The position numbers and the translations under genes are program-made. A DNA stretch of 59,019 nucleotides from Halomonas sp. KAO. GTDB lineage: Bacteria; Pseudomonadota; Gammaproteobacteria; Pseudomonadales; Halomonadaceae. Positions 27,416-36,925 of the stretch are shown here, piece by piece (the stretch's first letter is position 1; every line of letters starts with the position of its first letter). The notes beneath the pieces are model-generated. The model searched no databases. It saw only the letters and a list, made by a program, of their open reading frames with translations, and was not told where the DNA came from. The stretch is from contig NZ_JADNRL010000003.1 of assembly GCF_015595025.1 (NCBI RefSeq), forward strand, positions 1-59,019, in the 5' to 3' direction.

Positions 27416-30400
27416 TGCGCCTCTCCGATCTCTCCGTTCAGCGGCCGGTACTGGCCACGGTGCTGGCCGCCCTAATCGTGGCCTTTGGCCTGCTCGCCCT
27501 TCAGCGTCTGCCGCTGCAGGAGTACCCCACCATCGACCCGCCCATCGTCAGCGTCAACACCGGCTACCCCGGCGCCTCGGCCAGCGTGGTGGAGGCGCGT
27601 ATCACTCAGGTGCTGGAGGATCGTATCGCCGGAGTCTCCGGTATCGAGGTGATCTCCTCCTCGAGCCGGGACGGGCGCTCCAGCATCAACATCGAATTCG
27701 GCCTCGACCGGGACATCGATTCGGCCGCCAACGATATCCGCGACCGCATCTCCGATGCCGCCGGCAACCTGCCCGACGAGGCCGACCCTCCCGAGGTGGA
27801 GAAGGCCGACTCCAGCTCCCAGGTCGTGATCTGGCTATCGCTCTCCGGTGAGGGCTACACCATGGCCGAGCTCACCGATTACGCCAACCGCTACCTGGTG
27901 GACCGTTTCTCCATCCAGCCGGGGGTCTCGCGCGTCATCATCGGCGGCGGGCGCGAGTACGCCATGCGCGTGTGGCTCGATGCGGATGCCATGGCCGCCC
28001 GTGGCCTCACCGCCGGTGACATCGAGGATGCGCTGCGGGCCGATAACGCCGAACTCCCCGGAGGCTCCCTCGAGTCCAGCGAGCGACAGTTCATCGTACG
28101 CCTGCCACGCGGCTTCGCGACGCCCGAGGATTTCCGCCACCTGGTGCTGGACAAGGCCGACAACGGCTATCTGGTGCGCCTGGGTGACGTGGCCCGGGTG
28201 GAGATCGGCGCCGTGGAGGAGCGCACCATCTTCCGCGGCAATGGCACGCCACTGGTGGGCCTGGGCATGGTCAAGCAGTCCACCGCCAATGTGCTGGAGA
28301 TCTCCCGCGAGGTGCAGGCCGAGATGGCGCGCCAGCAGCCGAAGCTGCCCGAGGGCATGACCCTGGCGCTCAACTTCGACGCCTCGATGTTCGTCGAGGG
28401 AGCCATCTCCCAGGTGGTGGAGACCCTGTTTATCGCCATGGGCCTGGTGGTGGTGGCGATCTTCCTGTTTCTGGGCAATCTGCGCACCACCCTGATCCCC
28501 GCGGTGACCGTGCCCATCGCCCTGATCGGCACCTTCGGTGCCCTGGCCATGATGGGCTTCACCATCAACCTGCTCACCCTGCTGGCCCTGGTGCTGGCCA
28601 TCGGCCTGATCGTCGATGACGCCATCGTGGTGCTGGAGAACATCCATCGGCGCATGCACGACCATGGCGAGACCCCGCTGGTGGCGGCGTTTCGCGGTAC
28701 CCGCCAGATCGCCTTCGCCGTGATCGCCACCACCCTGGTACTGATCGCGGTCTTCGTGCCGCTGAGCTTTCTGCAGGGCGATATCGGCCGACTCTTCTCG
28801 GAGTTTGCCCTGACACTGGCCGCCGCCGTGGCCATCTCCAGCCTGCTGGCGCTGACCCTGACGCCGATGATGGCATCCAAGCTCCTCAAGACGAATATGC
28901 ACGAGGGCCGCCTCGCCCGTGGCGTGCAGTGGGCACTGGAGCACTCTCGCTGCATCTACCGTCGCCTGCTCGAGCGCGCCCTCAAGCTGCGCCTGCTGGT
29001 GATGGCACTGCTCGTCGCGGTGATCGGCGGCATGCTCTGGCTCAACGCCGAGCTACCCAACGAGTACACCCCCAAGGAGGACCGCGGCAACTTCTGGGTG
29101 CTGGTCAACGGCCCCCCCGGTGCCACCTACGACTACATGCTCGACTATATGGACGAGATCGAGGCACGACTGCTGCCGATGGTCGAGGGCGGCGAGGTCG
29201 ATCGCGTGCTGGTGCGCGCGCCACTCGGCTGGGGCAATATCGAGAACTTCAACAGCGGCTTCGTCATCATCAACCTGGCCGACTGGGGCAGCCGCCGTTC
29301 CGCCTGGGCGATCATGGCCGAGATTCGAGGCAAGCTCGCCGACCTGCCCGGCGTGCGCGCCTTCCCGGTGATGCGTCAGGGCTTCGGCGTCAGTGTCGAG
29401 AAGCCCGTGCAGTTCGTGCTCGGTGGCGGCAGCTACGAGGAGCTCGAGGCCTGGCGCGACACCCTCTTCGCCCATATCCGCGAGGACAACCCCCGCCTCA
29501 CCGGGCTGGACAGCGACTATGAAGAGACCCAGCCCCAGCTCCAGGTCGATATCGACTACCAGCGGGCCGCCGAGCTCGGGGTCACCGTCACCGAGATCGG
29601 GCGCACCCTGGAGACCCTGCTCGGGGGGCGTACCGCCACTCGCTATATCGATGACGGCGAGGAGTACGACGTCATTCTCGAGGGTGAGCCCGGCGCGCGC
29701 CCCAGTCCGCAAAGCCTGGAGAGCCTGCGGGTACGCTCACAGCGCAGCGGCGAGCTGATCCCCCTGGCCAGCCTGGTGAGCCTGACCGACTTCGCCGGTC
29801 CCAGCACCCTGAATCGCTTCAACCGGCTGCGTGCCATCACCCTCGAGGCGGACCTCGCCGACGGCTATCCGCTGGGCGAGGCGCTGAGCTATCTGGAGGA
29901 GACGGCTCGTGAGCTGCTGCCCCCCGAGGCCCAGACCGACGTCAAGGGGGCTTCTCGCGACTTTCAGGAAGCGAGCAGTGCCACCGGCTTCCTGCTGGGC
30001 CTGGGCCTGGTGGTGGTCTTCCTGGTCCTGGCCGGCCAGTTCGAGAGCTTCGTGCACCCCTTCGTGATCATGCTCAGCGTGCCCCTGGCGATCTGCGGTG
30101 CCCTGCTGGGGCTCTACGTCACCGGCCAGTCACTGAACATCTACAGCCAGGTGGGACTGGTGATGCTGGTGGGTCTCGCCGCCAAGAACGGGATCCTGAT
30201 CGTGGAGTTCGCCAACCAGCTGCGCGACCAGGGCTGGGCCTTCCACGAGGCGCTGGTGGAGGCCTCGGTGACCCGCCTGCGCCCCATCGTGATGACCGCC
30301 GTTACCACCATGGCAGGAGCGGTACCGCTGATCATCTCCAGCGGTGCCGGTGCCGAGACACGCCTGGTGATCGGCATCGTCATCCTCTGTGGCCTGGCCG

Positions 30401-30528
30401 CCGCCACCCTGTTCACCCTGTTCGTGGTACCGGTGGCCTACGACCTGCTGGCGCGGCGCACCGGTTCGCCCGGCGACGTTACCAAACGCCTGGAGCGAGA
30501 AATGGAGGCCGCCCCGGAAGGACCGTGA
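27415..30528 (+). CDS. RND multidrug efflux pump, HAE1 family
   Basis: A 1037-residue inner-membrane proton antiporter with twelve expected helices and two large periplasmic loops. The TM4 proton-relay motif is GLIVDDAIVVLENIHRRM, and the TM10-11 region shows LVGLAAKNGILIVEFANQLRD. It forms a tripartite pump with the adaptor upstream and an outer-membrane channel encoded elsewhere. Substrates cannot be read from sequence. No local regulator gene is adjacent. Confidence 0.95.
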   Translation: MRLSDLSVQRPVLATVLAALIVAFGLLALQRLPLQEYPTIDPPIVSVNTGYPGASASVVEARITQVLEDRIAGVSGIEVISSSSRDGRSSINIEFGLDRDIDSAANDIRDRISDAAGNLPDEADPPEVEKADSSSQVVIWLSLSGEGYTMAELTDYANRYLVDRFSIQPGVSRVIIGGGREYAMRVWLDADAMAARGLTAGDIEDALRADNAELPGGSLESSERQFIVRLPRGFATPEDFRHLVLDKADNGYLVRLGDVARVEIGAVEERTIFRGNGTPLVGLGMVKQSTANVLEISREVQAEMARQQPKLPEGMTLALNFDASMFVEGAISQVVETLFIAMGLVVVAIFLFLGNLRTTLIPAVTVPIALIGTFGALAMMGFTINLLTLLALVLAIGLIVDDAIVVLENIHRRMHDHGETPLVAAFRGTRQIAFAVIATTLVLIAVFVPLSFLQGDIGRLFSEFALTLAAAVAISSLLALTLTPMMASKLLKTNMHEGRLARGVQWALEHSRCIYRRLLERALKLRLLVMALLVAVIGGMLWLNAELPNEYTPKEDRGNFWVLVNGPPGATYDYMLDYMDEIEARLLPMVEGGEVDRVLVRAPLGWGNIENFNSGFVIINLADWGSRRSAWAIMAEIRGKLADLPGVRAFPVMRQGFGVSVEKPVQFVLGGGSYEELEAWRDTLFAHIREDNPRLTGLDSDYEETQPQLQVDIDYQRAAELGVTVTEIGRTLETLLGGRTATRYIDDGEEYDVILEGEPGARPSPQSLESLRVRSQRSGELIPLASLVSLTDFAGPSTLNRFNRLRAITLEADLADGYPLGEALSYLEETARELLPPEAQTDVKGASRDFQEASSATGFLLGLGLVVVFLVLAGQFESFVHPFVIMLSVPLAICGALLGLYVTGQSLNIYSQVGLVMLVGLAAKNGILIVEFANQLRDQGWAFHEALVEASVTRLRPIVMTAVTTMAGAVPLIISSGAGAETRLVIGIVILCGLAAATLFTLFVVPVAYDLLARRTGSPGDVTKRLEREMEAAPEGP

Positions 30529-30574
30529 ACCCACCGCACATCACAAGACGACATTAAAACGACAAAAGAGAAAG

Positions 30575-30604
30575 CAGAACGGCCACCCGCGGGTGGCCAT
30601 TCTG
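30575..30604 (+). terminator. stem-loop after the RND operon
   Basis: CAGAA-C-GGCCACCC and GGGTGGCC-A-TTCTG form a long near-perfect hairpin with a tiny loop 46 bp after the pump stop. It lacks a U run but could end both this operon and the convergent DUF3617 gene. Confidence 0.6.
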
Positions 30605-30672
30605 GGTTCAAACGTGCCTCGCTCAACCGTTCTGCGCTAGACCGTTCTACACGCAGCTCCGCGACGAGAGAG

Positions 30673-31116
30673 TCAGCATTCGCCGATACGCTGCCCCTCG
30701 ACCTCGGTGACCATCTCCATCTCGCCCATCTGCGGCGACTGAATGGTCACTTCGACGCGGCCCTCGGTGGTCTCACCCAGGAAATCCATATGGCCGACGA
30801 TATCCGCCTGGCCACCCTCGGCCTGGCAGGCCATGCGGTAGTCCATGCCATCGACGCCCACATTATGTTCGATCAGCTCGCAGTTCTCCTCCTCCTCGAT
30901 CATCTGGAAGTCGGGATCATTGAGATCGCCCTGGGCGATGCACTCGCGGGACGTCTCGGTCTGGTCGGGGAACGGCAGATCACCCGAGACCGAGGTGGTA
31001 CTGGTGAACTCCCACTCCCCCGGCACGATGTTGGGGGTCTCGGCCAGAGCTGACAAAGGCAGTGCCAGCAGCAGGCCGGCGAGCATGGAGGGTAATGACA
31101 TCGTACGTAAGGACAC
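30673..31116 (-). CDS. DUF3617 family exported protein
   Basis: A 147-residue precursor. The signal peptide ends LSALA, followed by the DUF3617 pattern: PGEWEFTSTTSV, paired cysteines in REC and ENCELIEHNV, MACQAEGGQ, and a C-terminal GEC. The GTG at 31116 is favoured because GGGAGA lies six bases upstream; ATG 31101 is the alternative and would still give a signal peptide. Its function is unknown; family members are predicted periplasmic proteins. Confidence 0.82.
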   Translation of the reverse strand: MSLRTMSLPSMLAGLLLALPLSALAETPNIVPGEWEFTSTTSVSGDLPFPDQTETSRECIAQGDLNDPDFQMIEEEENCELIEHNVGVDGMDYRMACQAEGGQADIVGHMDFLGETTEGRVEVTIQSPQMGEMEMVTEVEGQRIGEC

Positions 31117-31234
31117 GGGACTCTCCCTGTCATGGATTCGCCCCCAGCATAGCGAACCAACGTCCCCAGGCGTACCCCAAGGCAGCACACGGGCCCATCA
31201 CCGGAGGCGGTTCAGGCAAAACACCGGAAACCGC

Positions 31235-31263
31235 TTGCATTCGCGCACTTAGGTCGATACTAT
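31235..31263 (+). promoter_or_regulatory. sigma-70 promoter of tRNA-Ser
   Basis: TTGCAT (31235-31240) and TACTAT (31258-31263) are separated by 17 bp and followed by a GC-rich discriminator. Transcription would begin about 48 bp before the tRNA. Confidence 0.7.
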
Positions 31264-31317
31264 ATGCGCCGTTCTGACGCGAAAGGGCCAACCGCCCCGG
31301 CGTGAGAACCACAATAC

Positions 31318-31405
31318 GGAGGGGTGTCCGAGTGGTCGAAGGAGCACGCCTGGAAAGTGTGTAAGTCGAAAGGCTTCGAGGGTTCGAATCCCTCCCCCTC
31401 CGCCA
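31318..31405 (+). tRNA. tRNA-Ser (anticodon GGA)
   Basis: An 88-nt tRNA with encoded CCA. The acceptor stem GGAGGGG pairs with CCCCTCC. The long variable arm expected of tRNA-Ser is present (around GTCGAAAGGCTTC), the anticodon loop is CTGGAAA and the T arm contains GGTTCGAATC. It reads UCC and UCU. Confidence 0.97.
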
Positions 31406-31418
31406 AGATTTTTGATCA

Positions 31419-31446
31419 AGCCGCTGAGAAATCAGCGGCTTTTTCT
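31419..31446 (+). terminator. intrinsic terminator of tRNA-Ser
   Basis: AGCCGCTGA-GAAA-TCAGCGGCT is a perfect 9-bp stem followed by TTTTTCTTT. Confidence 0.93.
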
Positions 31447-31610
31447 TTGTCTGTGCCAGCCTCATCGACGCCTGGCTCCATGTTTCCATAGCCCCTTCCC
31501 ATGGACACTGGGACCTTCCGAGTTGCCTTGGTTTCCAGCCGACCATCAGGCTGTCTCAGATATCAGTGTCATCAAGCAAGAAAGCTGCACAGGACGCCGG
31601 ACAGGCACCC

Positions 31611-32507
31611 TCACTCCCCCTCCTCGGGCTGGGCGGAGGCGAGTGGCAGCGGTGAGCCTGACTTGAACACCAACGTACGGTAGGGAAAGGGTATCTCGAT
31701 GCCGTGCTCGTCGAGAGCACGCTTGATCGCGGCGACCACCTGGTCTCGCGAGGAGCGAATATCCACCGGCTTGGAGCCGGTCCACCAGGTCACCTCGAAG
31801 TCGATCGAGCTTTCACCGAAGGCCTTGGCGAAGACCTGGATATCGCGCACATCATCACGCACCGAGTCGACATGTCGCACCGCGTCCCCGATCACCTCCC
31901 GGGCGGCATCGACGTCCTCATCGTAGGCGATGCCGACGATGATCGAGGTGCGCCTCACATCGCGGTCGGTGCGCACGATGACCGGGTTCTCGAACAGCAG
32001 GGCATTGGGCACCACGATGCGCTGGCCGTCGGTACGCCGAATATGGCTGTCGCGCACGGTGATCAGCTCGACCAGCCCCTCGACCTCATGCTCCTCCACA
32101 GCGATGTGATCGCCGATCTTGAACGGTTCGCGCCACAGGATCAGCAGCCCCGCCAGGAAGTTCTCGAAGATATCCTTGAAGGCGAAGCCCACGGCCAGGG
32201 AACCCAGCCCCAGCGTGGTTAACGCCTTGGCCGGGGTGACCGTGGGAAAGACCAGGGTGATCGCGACCAGCAGACCGATCAGCCAGACCGTTAGGTGGGT
32301 CAGCATGGCCAGAACATCGATCAGGTTGCGTCGCAGGCGCGCCCTTCGCGCCAGTCGGCTCACGAGGGCGCCAAGCAGCCGCGCCATCCCCCAGGTCACC
32401 AGGATCAGCGCCACGGCGGCCAGCAGGCGCGGACTAGCCTCGACCAGCCCGCGAAGGTACTGTTCGACCTCCCCCATCAACAGTGGCACGAACTGGATCT
32501 GCTCCAT
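31611..32507 (-). CDS. mscS: small-conductance mechanosensitive channel MscS family
   Basis: A 298-residue channel with three N-terminal membrane helices. The pore-lining helix TM3 shows the alternating Gly/Ala pattern LTTLGLGSLAVGFAFKDIFENFLAG. The cytoplasmic vestibule follows with PFKIGDHIAVEEHEVEGLV and QRIVVPNALLFENPV. It protects against osmotic downshock and complements the large MscK of this window. There is an extended acidic C-terminus. Confidence 0.93.
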   Translation of the reverse strand: MEQIQFVPLLMGEVEQYLRGLVEASPRLLAAVALILVTWGMARLLGALVSRLARRARLRRNLIDVLAMLTHLTVWLIGLLVAITLVFPTVTPAKALTTLGLGSLAVGFAFKDIFENFLAGLLILWREPFKIGDHIAVEEHEVEGLVELITVRDSHIRRTDGQRIVVPNALLFENPVIVRTDRDVRRTSIIVGIAYDEDVDAAREVIGDAVRHVDSVRDDVRDIQVFAKAFGESSIDFEVTWWTGSKPVDIRSSRDQVVAAIKRALDEHGIEIPFPYRTLVFKSGSPLPLASAQPEEGE

Positions 32508-32647
32508 GGCCCCGACACCCTCTTATGGCTTGGCGACTCGCCGCGGGGACGATGCCGTACCTCCAGAGTAGCCGGGAATTGGTCGTGCGGGGGTCTCGCC
32601 GGCGGCCACGGGACTGGGCGATAGCCCCGTTGCCGTTTCGGCCGGTG

Positions 32648-33151
32648 TCAGGAGGCGTAGGCCCCGGCGGAGTAGGTCAGCTCATAGCTGTGGCTATAGA
32701 TCTCGAGAATATTGCCGAAGGGGTCTTCCATATAGACCATGCGGAACGGCTTCTCGCCGGGGAAGTACTCCCTGACCGGCATGCGCTGCTTGCCACCGGC
32801 AGCGACGATGCGTTCGGCGAGTCCTTCCACGTCGGGGTCCTGGATACAGAAGTGGAAGATGCCGGTCTTCCAGTACTCGAAGTTGTTCTCGGGAGCCTGC
32901 TGCTCCTTGAACTCGAACAGCTCGACGCCGACCCGGTCCCCGGTCGACAGGTGAGCGATACGGAACGACTCCCAGCCCGGCCCGAAGACATCACTGCACA
33001 TCGTGCCGATGGCGGAGTCGTCCTCGACGATGGTGGTGGGCTCCATGATCACGTACCAGCCGAGAACCTCGGTGTAGAACGCGACGGCCGCCTCGACATC
33101 GGGTACCGAAATGCCGATATGCGAGAAGGTGCGGGGATAGGGCTGACTCAT
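32648..33151 (-). CDS. VOC superfamily protein (glyoxalase/dioxygenase fold)
   Basis: A 167-residue single VOC module with paired beta-alpha-beta-beta-beta units. The metal-ligand positions appear to be His12 (FSHIGISVPD), Glu78 (GVELFEF), His100 (GIFHFCIQD) and Glu150 (NILEIYSH). Substrate assignment is not possible: lactoylglutathione lyases, dioxygenases and resistance proteins share this fold. A LysR-type gene is divergent, 105 bp away, and would normally be its regulator, but that gene is interrupted. Confidence 0.85.
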   Translation of the reverse strand: MSQPYPRTFSHIGISVPDVEAAVAFYTEVLGWYVIMEPTTIVEDDSAIGTMCSDVFGPGWESFRIAHLSTGDRVGVELFEFKEQQAPENNFEYWKTGIFHFCIQDPDVEGLAERIVAAGGKQRMPVREYFPGEKPFRMVYMEDPFGNILEIYSHSYELTYSAGAYAS

Positions 33152-33256
33152 GACGAAGACTCCTGTTGGTCGTCCGGGATATGACGTTGGCCATGCTAGG
33201 CGGCGCAGGCCATAATCAAAACCACCACCCTCTTATCCCCGTAATAAAAGATACTT

Positions 33257-34123
33257 ATGCTTCAACCTCAGTGGCTGCGCACTTTCGAGGCCGTGGTCGA
33301 GCTTGGCAACTTCACTCGTGCGGCCGAGCGACTGGACCTGACCCAGGCCGCGGTCAGCCAACATATCAAGCACCTGGAAACGTGACTCGGGCCACTACTG
33401 CTGCGCCAGCCGAGGCAGCTTGAGCTGACTCCCGCGGGTCATGCCCTGCTCGACTATCAGCGAGAGATGCACGCCGCCGACCAGCGCCTGCAACAGCGCC
33501 TGGCCGGTGATGACGCCACGCGGGGCGATCTCAGCCTTATCACACCCGGCAGCATCGGCCTGGCGATCTATCCCCATCTGCTGGCCCTGCAGGGCGAAGC
33601 GCCCGGCCTCACCATTCGCCATCGCTTCGGCCCGACCGGCGAGGTCATCGCAAGCGTGCTCGACAAGCGTGCCGAGTTCGGGCTCGCCACCCAGCAGCCC
33701 GAGGACTCTCGCCTGTCGGTGTCGCTCTTCGCGCGGGAAGCCCTCGAGCTGGTGGTCCCGGCCGGGGAGCGAGTCGAGGGCTGGGCGGACCTGATGCGGC
33801 TTGGCTTCATCGATCACCCCGACGGACACGACATGGCCACTCGGCTCTTGAGTCGCTGCTTCCCGGGTAACCCGGGGATAGGCCAACTGCCCTGCCGGGG
33901 GTTTACCAATCAGATCGGACTGATTCTCGACCCGGTCGCCGCAGGGCTGGGATTCAGCGTCCTGCCTCGCTTCGCGCGTCAGGCATTCGCACGCCCCGAG
34001 GCGATCCGGGTCGTCGAGGACCTGCCCAGGGTGGTGGATTCGCTGTGGCTTCTGCATCGCGCCGAATGGCCGCTCACGGCTCGCGCCACTCACGCCATCG
34101 AGTGGCTCAAGGCGCGTCTATAG
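33257..34123 (+). pseudogene. LysR-type regulator interrupted by an in-frame TGA
   Basis: Translation from ATG 33257 gives a normal LysR N-terminal helix-turn-helix (WLRTFEAVVELGNFTRAAERL, then LTQAAVSQHIKHLET). Codon 43 is TGA at 33383-33385. The frame then continues without shift through a full effector-binding domain to a stop at 34121-34123, about 289 codons in all. The stop sits where LysR proteins usually have Arg or Glu before LG, so CGA to TGA is the simplest mutation. An internal start, for example GTG near 33467, would make a protein without the DNA-binding domain. It could be a pseudogene, a sequencing error or readthrough. Confidence 0.85.
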
Positions 34124-34152
34124 GTCCTCTTTCCTACATGGTCGGCGCCGAC

Positions 34153-35106
34153 TCACACCGCGGGCAGCCGGCGACGAAGCGCGTGGTAGCGGGTCTCGAG
34201 ACCCTCGAACAGGGTTTGTCGCAGCCAGGCGTGGCCGGCATCCCCATGGTGGCGCTCATGCCACACCAGCCAGTAGGAGAAGGAAGCCACCTCGAGGGGC
34301 AGCCGCCGCAGCGCCAGCGGCCAGTGCTCGAGCACGCTGGCGGCGAGGCAGCCCGGCACACACAGCAGCAGGTCACTGTGCTGGGTGGCCGAGAAGCTCG
34401 CCAGGAAGTGCGGCTGACGCAGGCTCACGCGCCGGCTCAGGCCTTGCCGGGCCAGCGCCAGGTCCACCGCCCCACGATCATCACCGCCCATGGTGATCAG
34501 CTGGTGATCCGCTTCCAGAAACGCCTCCAGCGTAAAGGCTGCCTCCGGCTCCCGGGCCAGCGGATGCGCCTCGCGCATCACGCAGACGAAATGGTCGCGA
34601 CCGAGCTCGCGGCCATGCACATTGGCCGGCACCTGGTCACCGAGCACGCAGAGCGCAAGCTCGGGGCCGCCCTCGTCGAGCCGCTGCTCGATGCTGCCGC
34701 TATAGGCCTGGATATCCAGCCGCAGATGGGGCGCTTGCCGCTTCAGGGCCTGCCACTGAGGCGCCAGGAAGGCGTGCATGCCATAGTCGGTGGTCGCCAG
34801 CTGAAAGCGTCGAGTGGTACTGGCCGGATCGAACTCCGGTGGCGCCAGCAGGGCCCCCAGCTCTTCCAGCAAACGCGCCAGGGGCGGCCCCAGCGCCTCG
34901 GCCCTCGCCGTGGGGCGCAGCCCGCGGTGAGTGCGCACGAACAGTGGGTCATCGAAGGCCAGGCGCAGCCGCGACAGGGTCCGCGAGACCGCAGGCTGGC
35001 TGAGGTTGAGGCGCTGGGCGGCCCGGGTGACACTGCGGGAGTCCAGCAGCGCGTGCAGGGTCACCAGGGCATTCAGGTCGTGACGAGCGAGATCGGCGAG
35101 GTGCAT
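34153..35106 (-). CDS. LysR family transcriptional regulator
   Basis: A protein of about 317 residues from ATG 35106. The N-terminal winged helix (LNALVTLHALLDSRSVTRAAQRLNLSQPAVSRTLSRLR) is followed by a LysR effector domain. The segments DDPLFVRTHRGLRPTARAEAL and the following linker are typical of NodD/LinR-like members. Upstream in-frame codons to 35229 lack a ribosome site and a family match. It is divergent from the CurA-like reductase gene, and the intervening 214 bp holds a symmetric cluster of palindromes, so it probably controls that gene. Confidence 0.87.
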   Translation of the reverse strand: MHLADLARHDLNALVTLHALLDSRSVTRAAQRLNLSQPAVSRTLSRLRLAFDDPLFVRTHRGLRPTARAEALGPPLARLLEELGALLAPPEFDPASTTRRFQLATTDYGMHAFLAPQWQALKRQAPHLRLDIQAYSGSIEQRLDEGGPELALCVLGDQVPANVHGRELGRDHFVCVMREAHPLAREPEAAFTLEAFLEADHQLITMGGDDRGAVDLALARQGLSRRVSLRQPHFLASFSATQHSDLLLCVPGCLAASVLEHWPLALRRLPLEVASFSYWLVWHERHHGDAGHAWLRQTLFEGLETRYHALRRRLPAV

Positions 35107-35150
35107 GGGCGTGCATGCCTTGGTGGTGGAGGCTAGGATTTCAATGGCAA

Positions 35151-35204
35151 TGATATCAGCTTGGCGCATATTGCATTTAAGCAACTTGCATTGGCGTGAT
35201 ATCA
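35151..35204. promoter_or_regulatory. candidate LysR operator cluster
   Basis: Two TGATATCA palindromes (35151-35158 and 35197-35204) flank the dyad TTGC-ATTTAA-GCAA (35171-35184). LysR sites are usually T-N11-A dyads, which the central element fits. The cluster lies between the LysR start and the CurA-like gene. Confidence 0.5.
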
Positions 35205-35320
35205 CTCGGGTGGCGTAGCCTAGGGCCACCGCTGACAGCCAGACGCATCGCTGTCAGGCGTCGGGCGTCGAACCGAACGCCCCGATGCCTGCAGAGACCA
35301 CTGAACTCGAAGGAGGCTCC

Positions 35321-36319
35321 ATGCACAGCCGCTATTTCACCATTCACGAACACCCCCAGGGCATGCCCGACCGCGAGCTGTTCCAGCTCGAGGCGGCGGA
35401 GCTACCCGCCCTGCAGGAGGGTGAGGTGCGCATTCGCAACACCTGGCTCTCCGTCGATCCCTACATGCGTGGCCGCATGGATGGTGTCACCACCTATATC
35501 GAGCCCTTCACGCTCGGCAAGCCTCTGGAAGGCGCCGCCGTGGGCGAGGTCATCGAGTCCCGGGATTCGCGCTTCAAGGAGGGCGACAGGGTTCGCCATA
35601 TGGGCGGCTGGCGCGATATCGCCCAGCTACCCGGTGACCAGGTCGAGCCGCTGCCCACCTTCGATGTGCCCCCCCAGGCCTACCTGGGTGTGCTGGGCAT
35701 GCCGGGCACTACCGCCTGGGTCGGGCTCAACGTGATAGCCGACATGCAGGAGGGAGACAACGTGCTGGTCAGCGCTGCCGGCGGCGCGGTGGGCTCCCTC
35801 GCGGTGCAGCTGGCCAAGGCCAAGGGCGGCACCGTGGTCGGCATCGCCGGGGATCCCAAGAAGCTGGAGTGGCTCGAATCCCACGGTATCAAGGCGATCA
35901 GCTACCGCGGCAAGGATGCCCGCCAACTGAGCGAGGCGCTCAAGGACGCCTGCCCGGAGGGCTTCGACGTCTATTACGAGAACGTCGGTGGCGACTGCCT
36001 GGAAGCGGCGCTGGATAACCTCAGGGTGGGCGCCCGCATCGCCATCTGCGGCATGATCTCACGCTACAACGCCGAAGGTCCCGCCGCCGGACCGGCCAAC
36101 CTGGCGATGCTGCTGATTCGCCGCGCGCGCATGCAGGGCTTTATCGTCTTCGACCACTGGGAGCATCACAGCGATTTCCTGAACGAATTCGCCCCCCGGG
36201 TCGCCAGCGGCGAGATCGACTACCAGGAAACCGTCATGGAAGGCCTGGAGAGCACCCCGGATGCCTTCCTGGCCCTGTTCACCGGGCGCAACCAAGGCAA
36301 GATGCTGGTCAAGCTCTAG
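35321..36319 (+). CDS. zinc-independent MDR-family NADP-dependent oxidoreductase (CurA-like)
   Basis: A 332-residue medium-chain reductase of the leukotriene B4 dehydrogenase/curcumin reductase type. The NADP-binding motif is VLVSAAGGAVGSLAVQLAKAKG, followed by VVGIAGDPKK. The N-terminal segment has LSVDPYMRGRM and the C-terminal part GRNQGKMLVKL. It lacks zinc-site cysteines. Such enzymes reduce activated C=C bonds of aldehydes and ketones. The ATG at 35321 has AGGAGG seven bases upstream. It is likely controlled by the divergent LysR. Confidence 0.92.
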   Translation: MHSRYFTIHEHPQGMPDRELFQLEAAELPALQEGEVRIRNTWLSVDPYMRGRMDGVTTYIEPFTLGKPLEGAAVGEVIESRDSRFKEGDRVRHMGGWRDIAQLPGDQVEPLPTFDVPPQAYLGVLGMPGTTAWVGLNVIADMQEGDNVLVSAAGGAVGSLAVQLAKAKGGTVVGIAGDPKKLEWLESHGIKAISYRGKDARQLSEALKDACPEGFDVYYENVGGDCLEAALDNLRVGARIAICGMISRYNAEGPAAGPANLAMLLIRRARMQGFIVFDHWEHHSDFLNEFAPRVASGEIDYQETVMEGLESTPDAFLALFTGRNQGKMLVKL

Positions 36320-36366
36320 GTCTTCGGCTTCCTGGCAGGTGGAGTAACCATCGCCAGGGGCAAAAA

Positions 36367-36393
36367 GATCGGCCTTCGTTACGAAGGCCGATC
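36367..36393 (-). terminator. intrinsic terminator, minus strand (possibly bidirectional)
   Basis: A perfect 12-bp stem, GATCGGCCTTCG and CGAAGGCCGATC around TTA. On the minus strand it is followed by TTTTTG, so it ends the thioesterase operon and may also stop the convergent CurA-like transcript. Confidence 0.88.
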
Positions 36394-36417
36394 ATGTCGT
36401 TCGCGCCGAGCGCTGTC

Positions 36418-36924
36418 TCAAGCGCGTTCGGCCAGCACCGCGTAGTCGCCGCGTGCCTCCAGGCACAGGGTCTCACCGCACCAGAGTCGCTGCACCAGGG
36501 CGATACGCCCGCGCCCCTTCTCATCGAGCCTTGCGGCGAGGCGCTCGGGCCCCTCCTCAGCTTCTGGCAGACACTCCAGACGATAATCGCCGGTCACCGG
36601 TGCCAGGAAACGCTGGGTGGCCTCGGCCACCACCACATCCCGGGCGAGGCCGCGACGCCGCAGCCAGAGGGTGGTCCAGCACCAGCCCAGCAGGGTGGTC
36701 TGGGCGGCGAGGGAGCCACCGAAGCCGGTGCCCTTGTCATTGAGATTGGGGGTGAGCGCCAGCTCCCAGCCGAGCCGGTCGCCCTCACGGCGCATCTCGC
36801 GGATGCCCAGCTGCCGAACCAGCGGAATCGCCTCGCCTAACCAGGCGAGGAATTCGCCGAGGTCATCCTCACCGTCCTGGGGCGGCAGAGGAAGTCGCGG
36901 GTGGGGAACGCCGATGTCACGCAT
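36418..36924 (-). CDS. YiiD C-terminal-domain-like thioesterase (hotdog fold)
   Basis: A 168-residue protein from ATG 36924. It shows the hotdog thioesterase core of the YiiD_C family: an LAPNLNDKGTGFGG-like segment (LTPNLNDKGTGFGGSLAAQTTLLGW) and VVAEATQRFLAPVTGDY. The substrate is unknown. The ATG lies one base after the nitroreductase stop, so the two genes form a coupled operon behind the palindromic site at 37514. A longer in-frame start would sit inside the upstream gene. Confidence 0.8.
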   Translation of the reverse strand: MRDIGVPHPRLPLPPQDGEDDLGEFLAWLGEAIPLVRQLGIREMRREGDRLGWELALTPNLNDKGTGFGGSLAAQTTLLGWCWTTLWLRRRGLARDVVVAEATQRFLAPVTGDYRLECLPEAEEGPERLAARLDEKGRGRIALVQRLWCGETLCLEARGDYAVLAERA

Positions 36925-36925
36925 C

